A stretch of 64,000 nt of DNA from Pictodentalium vernedei (taxonomy: Eukaryota; Mollusca; Scaphopoda; Dentaliida; Dentaliidae), in assembly GCA_031216915.1 (NCBI GenBank), contig CM062288.1:183360596-183424595 (forward strand). Reading direction: 5' to 3'. Under the pieces are notes generated by a model. The model worked only from the letters and a program-made list of their open reading frames with translations. It searched no databases and was not told the origin of the DNA. Positions within the stretch are counted from its first letter, which is position 1. Every line of letters begins with the position of its first letter. Both the position numbers and the translations under genes were made by a program. This document shows, one piece after another, positions 63,961-64,000 of the stretch.

Positions 63961-64000
63961 GTCCCAGGAATCCTGCGCACAATGCAACCCAAGAAATTTA
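63961..64000 (+). CDS. Candidate next DMRT exon, cut by the window end
   Basis: TGTGTCCCACTAACAG precedes GTCCCAGGAA. Completing the codon left open by the exon ending at 56,476 gives an open frame (SPRNPAHNATQEI) to the window edge. Phase agrees, but 40 bp is too short to be sure. Confidence 0.4.

Overview
This is a window of animal nuclear DNA, not bacterial. It has spliced exons with GT..AG borders, long AT-rich introns full of transposable elements, tRNA-headed SINEs, a Polinton/Maverick, an LTR retrotransposon, a LINE and two Tc1/mariner elements. The mix points to a lophotrochozoan, most likely a mollusc: tandem arrays with 165-190 bp units, a Polinton carrying an IAP gene, and amplified TATDN2-like sequences. 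The species cannot be fixed from the sequence alone.

Bases 1-12,200 hold a decayed Polinton on the minus strand. Reading leftwards it has a protein-primed DNA polymerase B (12.2-8.4 kb), a PC4-like protein and a companion ORF (7.2-6.4 kb), a packaging ATPase (6.2-5.5 kb), a zinc-finger ORF (4.9-4.3 kb), capsid-type ORFs (4.1-3.4 kb) and an adenain-like cysteine protease (3.4-3.0 kb). A 5'-truncated LINE (about 1.56-2.95 kb, minus) sits at the protease end. Beyond it, still on the minus strand, are a small ORF and a broken BIR-RING inhibitor-of-apoptosis gene cut by the window edge. Almost every gene has frameshifts or stops.

Bases 13,647-26,222 are one complete Ty3/Gypsy-type LTR retrotransposon on the minus strand. 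It is bounded by two TG..CA LTRs (282 and 294 bp, about 6% apart by hand count) and a 4-bp target duplication, CTGT. It has gag, protease, RT-RNase H and integrase, then three unusual additions: a PHD finger, a Ser/Pro-rich ORF with a zinc-finger-like motif, and a TatD/TATDN2-like hydrolase domain traceable from its N-terminal to its C-terminal motif.

From 26,244 to the right edge runs a plus-strand gene for a DM-domain (doublesex/mab-3 related, DMRT) transcription factor. Four phase-compatible exons are seen (26,244-26,500; 37,753-38,217; 42,772-43,026; 56,273-56,476), and a fifth may begin at 63,961. The first coding exon is not found. The LTR element ends 21 nt before the DM exon. The introns are almost wholly repeats: piggyBac-type MITEs (TTAA..TTAA) that fold as long palindromes, other hairpin MITEs, 165-190 bp tandem arrays resembling pearl/HINE (Helentron-derived) elements, SINEs and two mariners.

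The most interesting points are the LTR element with a captured TatD hydrolase and PHD finger, its insertion against the splice acceptor of the DM exon, the divergent DM domain, the IAP gene beside the Polinton, and the palindromic MITE family with a nested Helentron-like insertion. No functional assignment was checked by database search.
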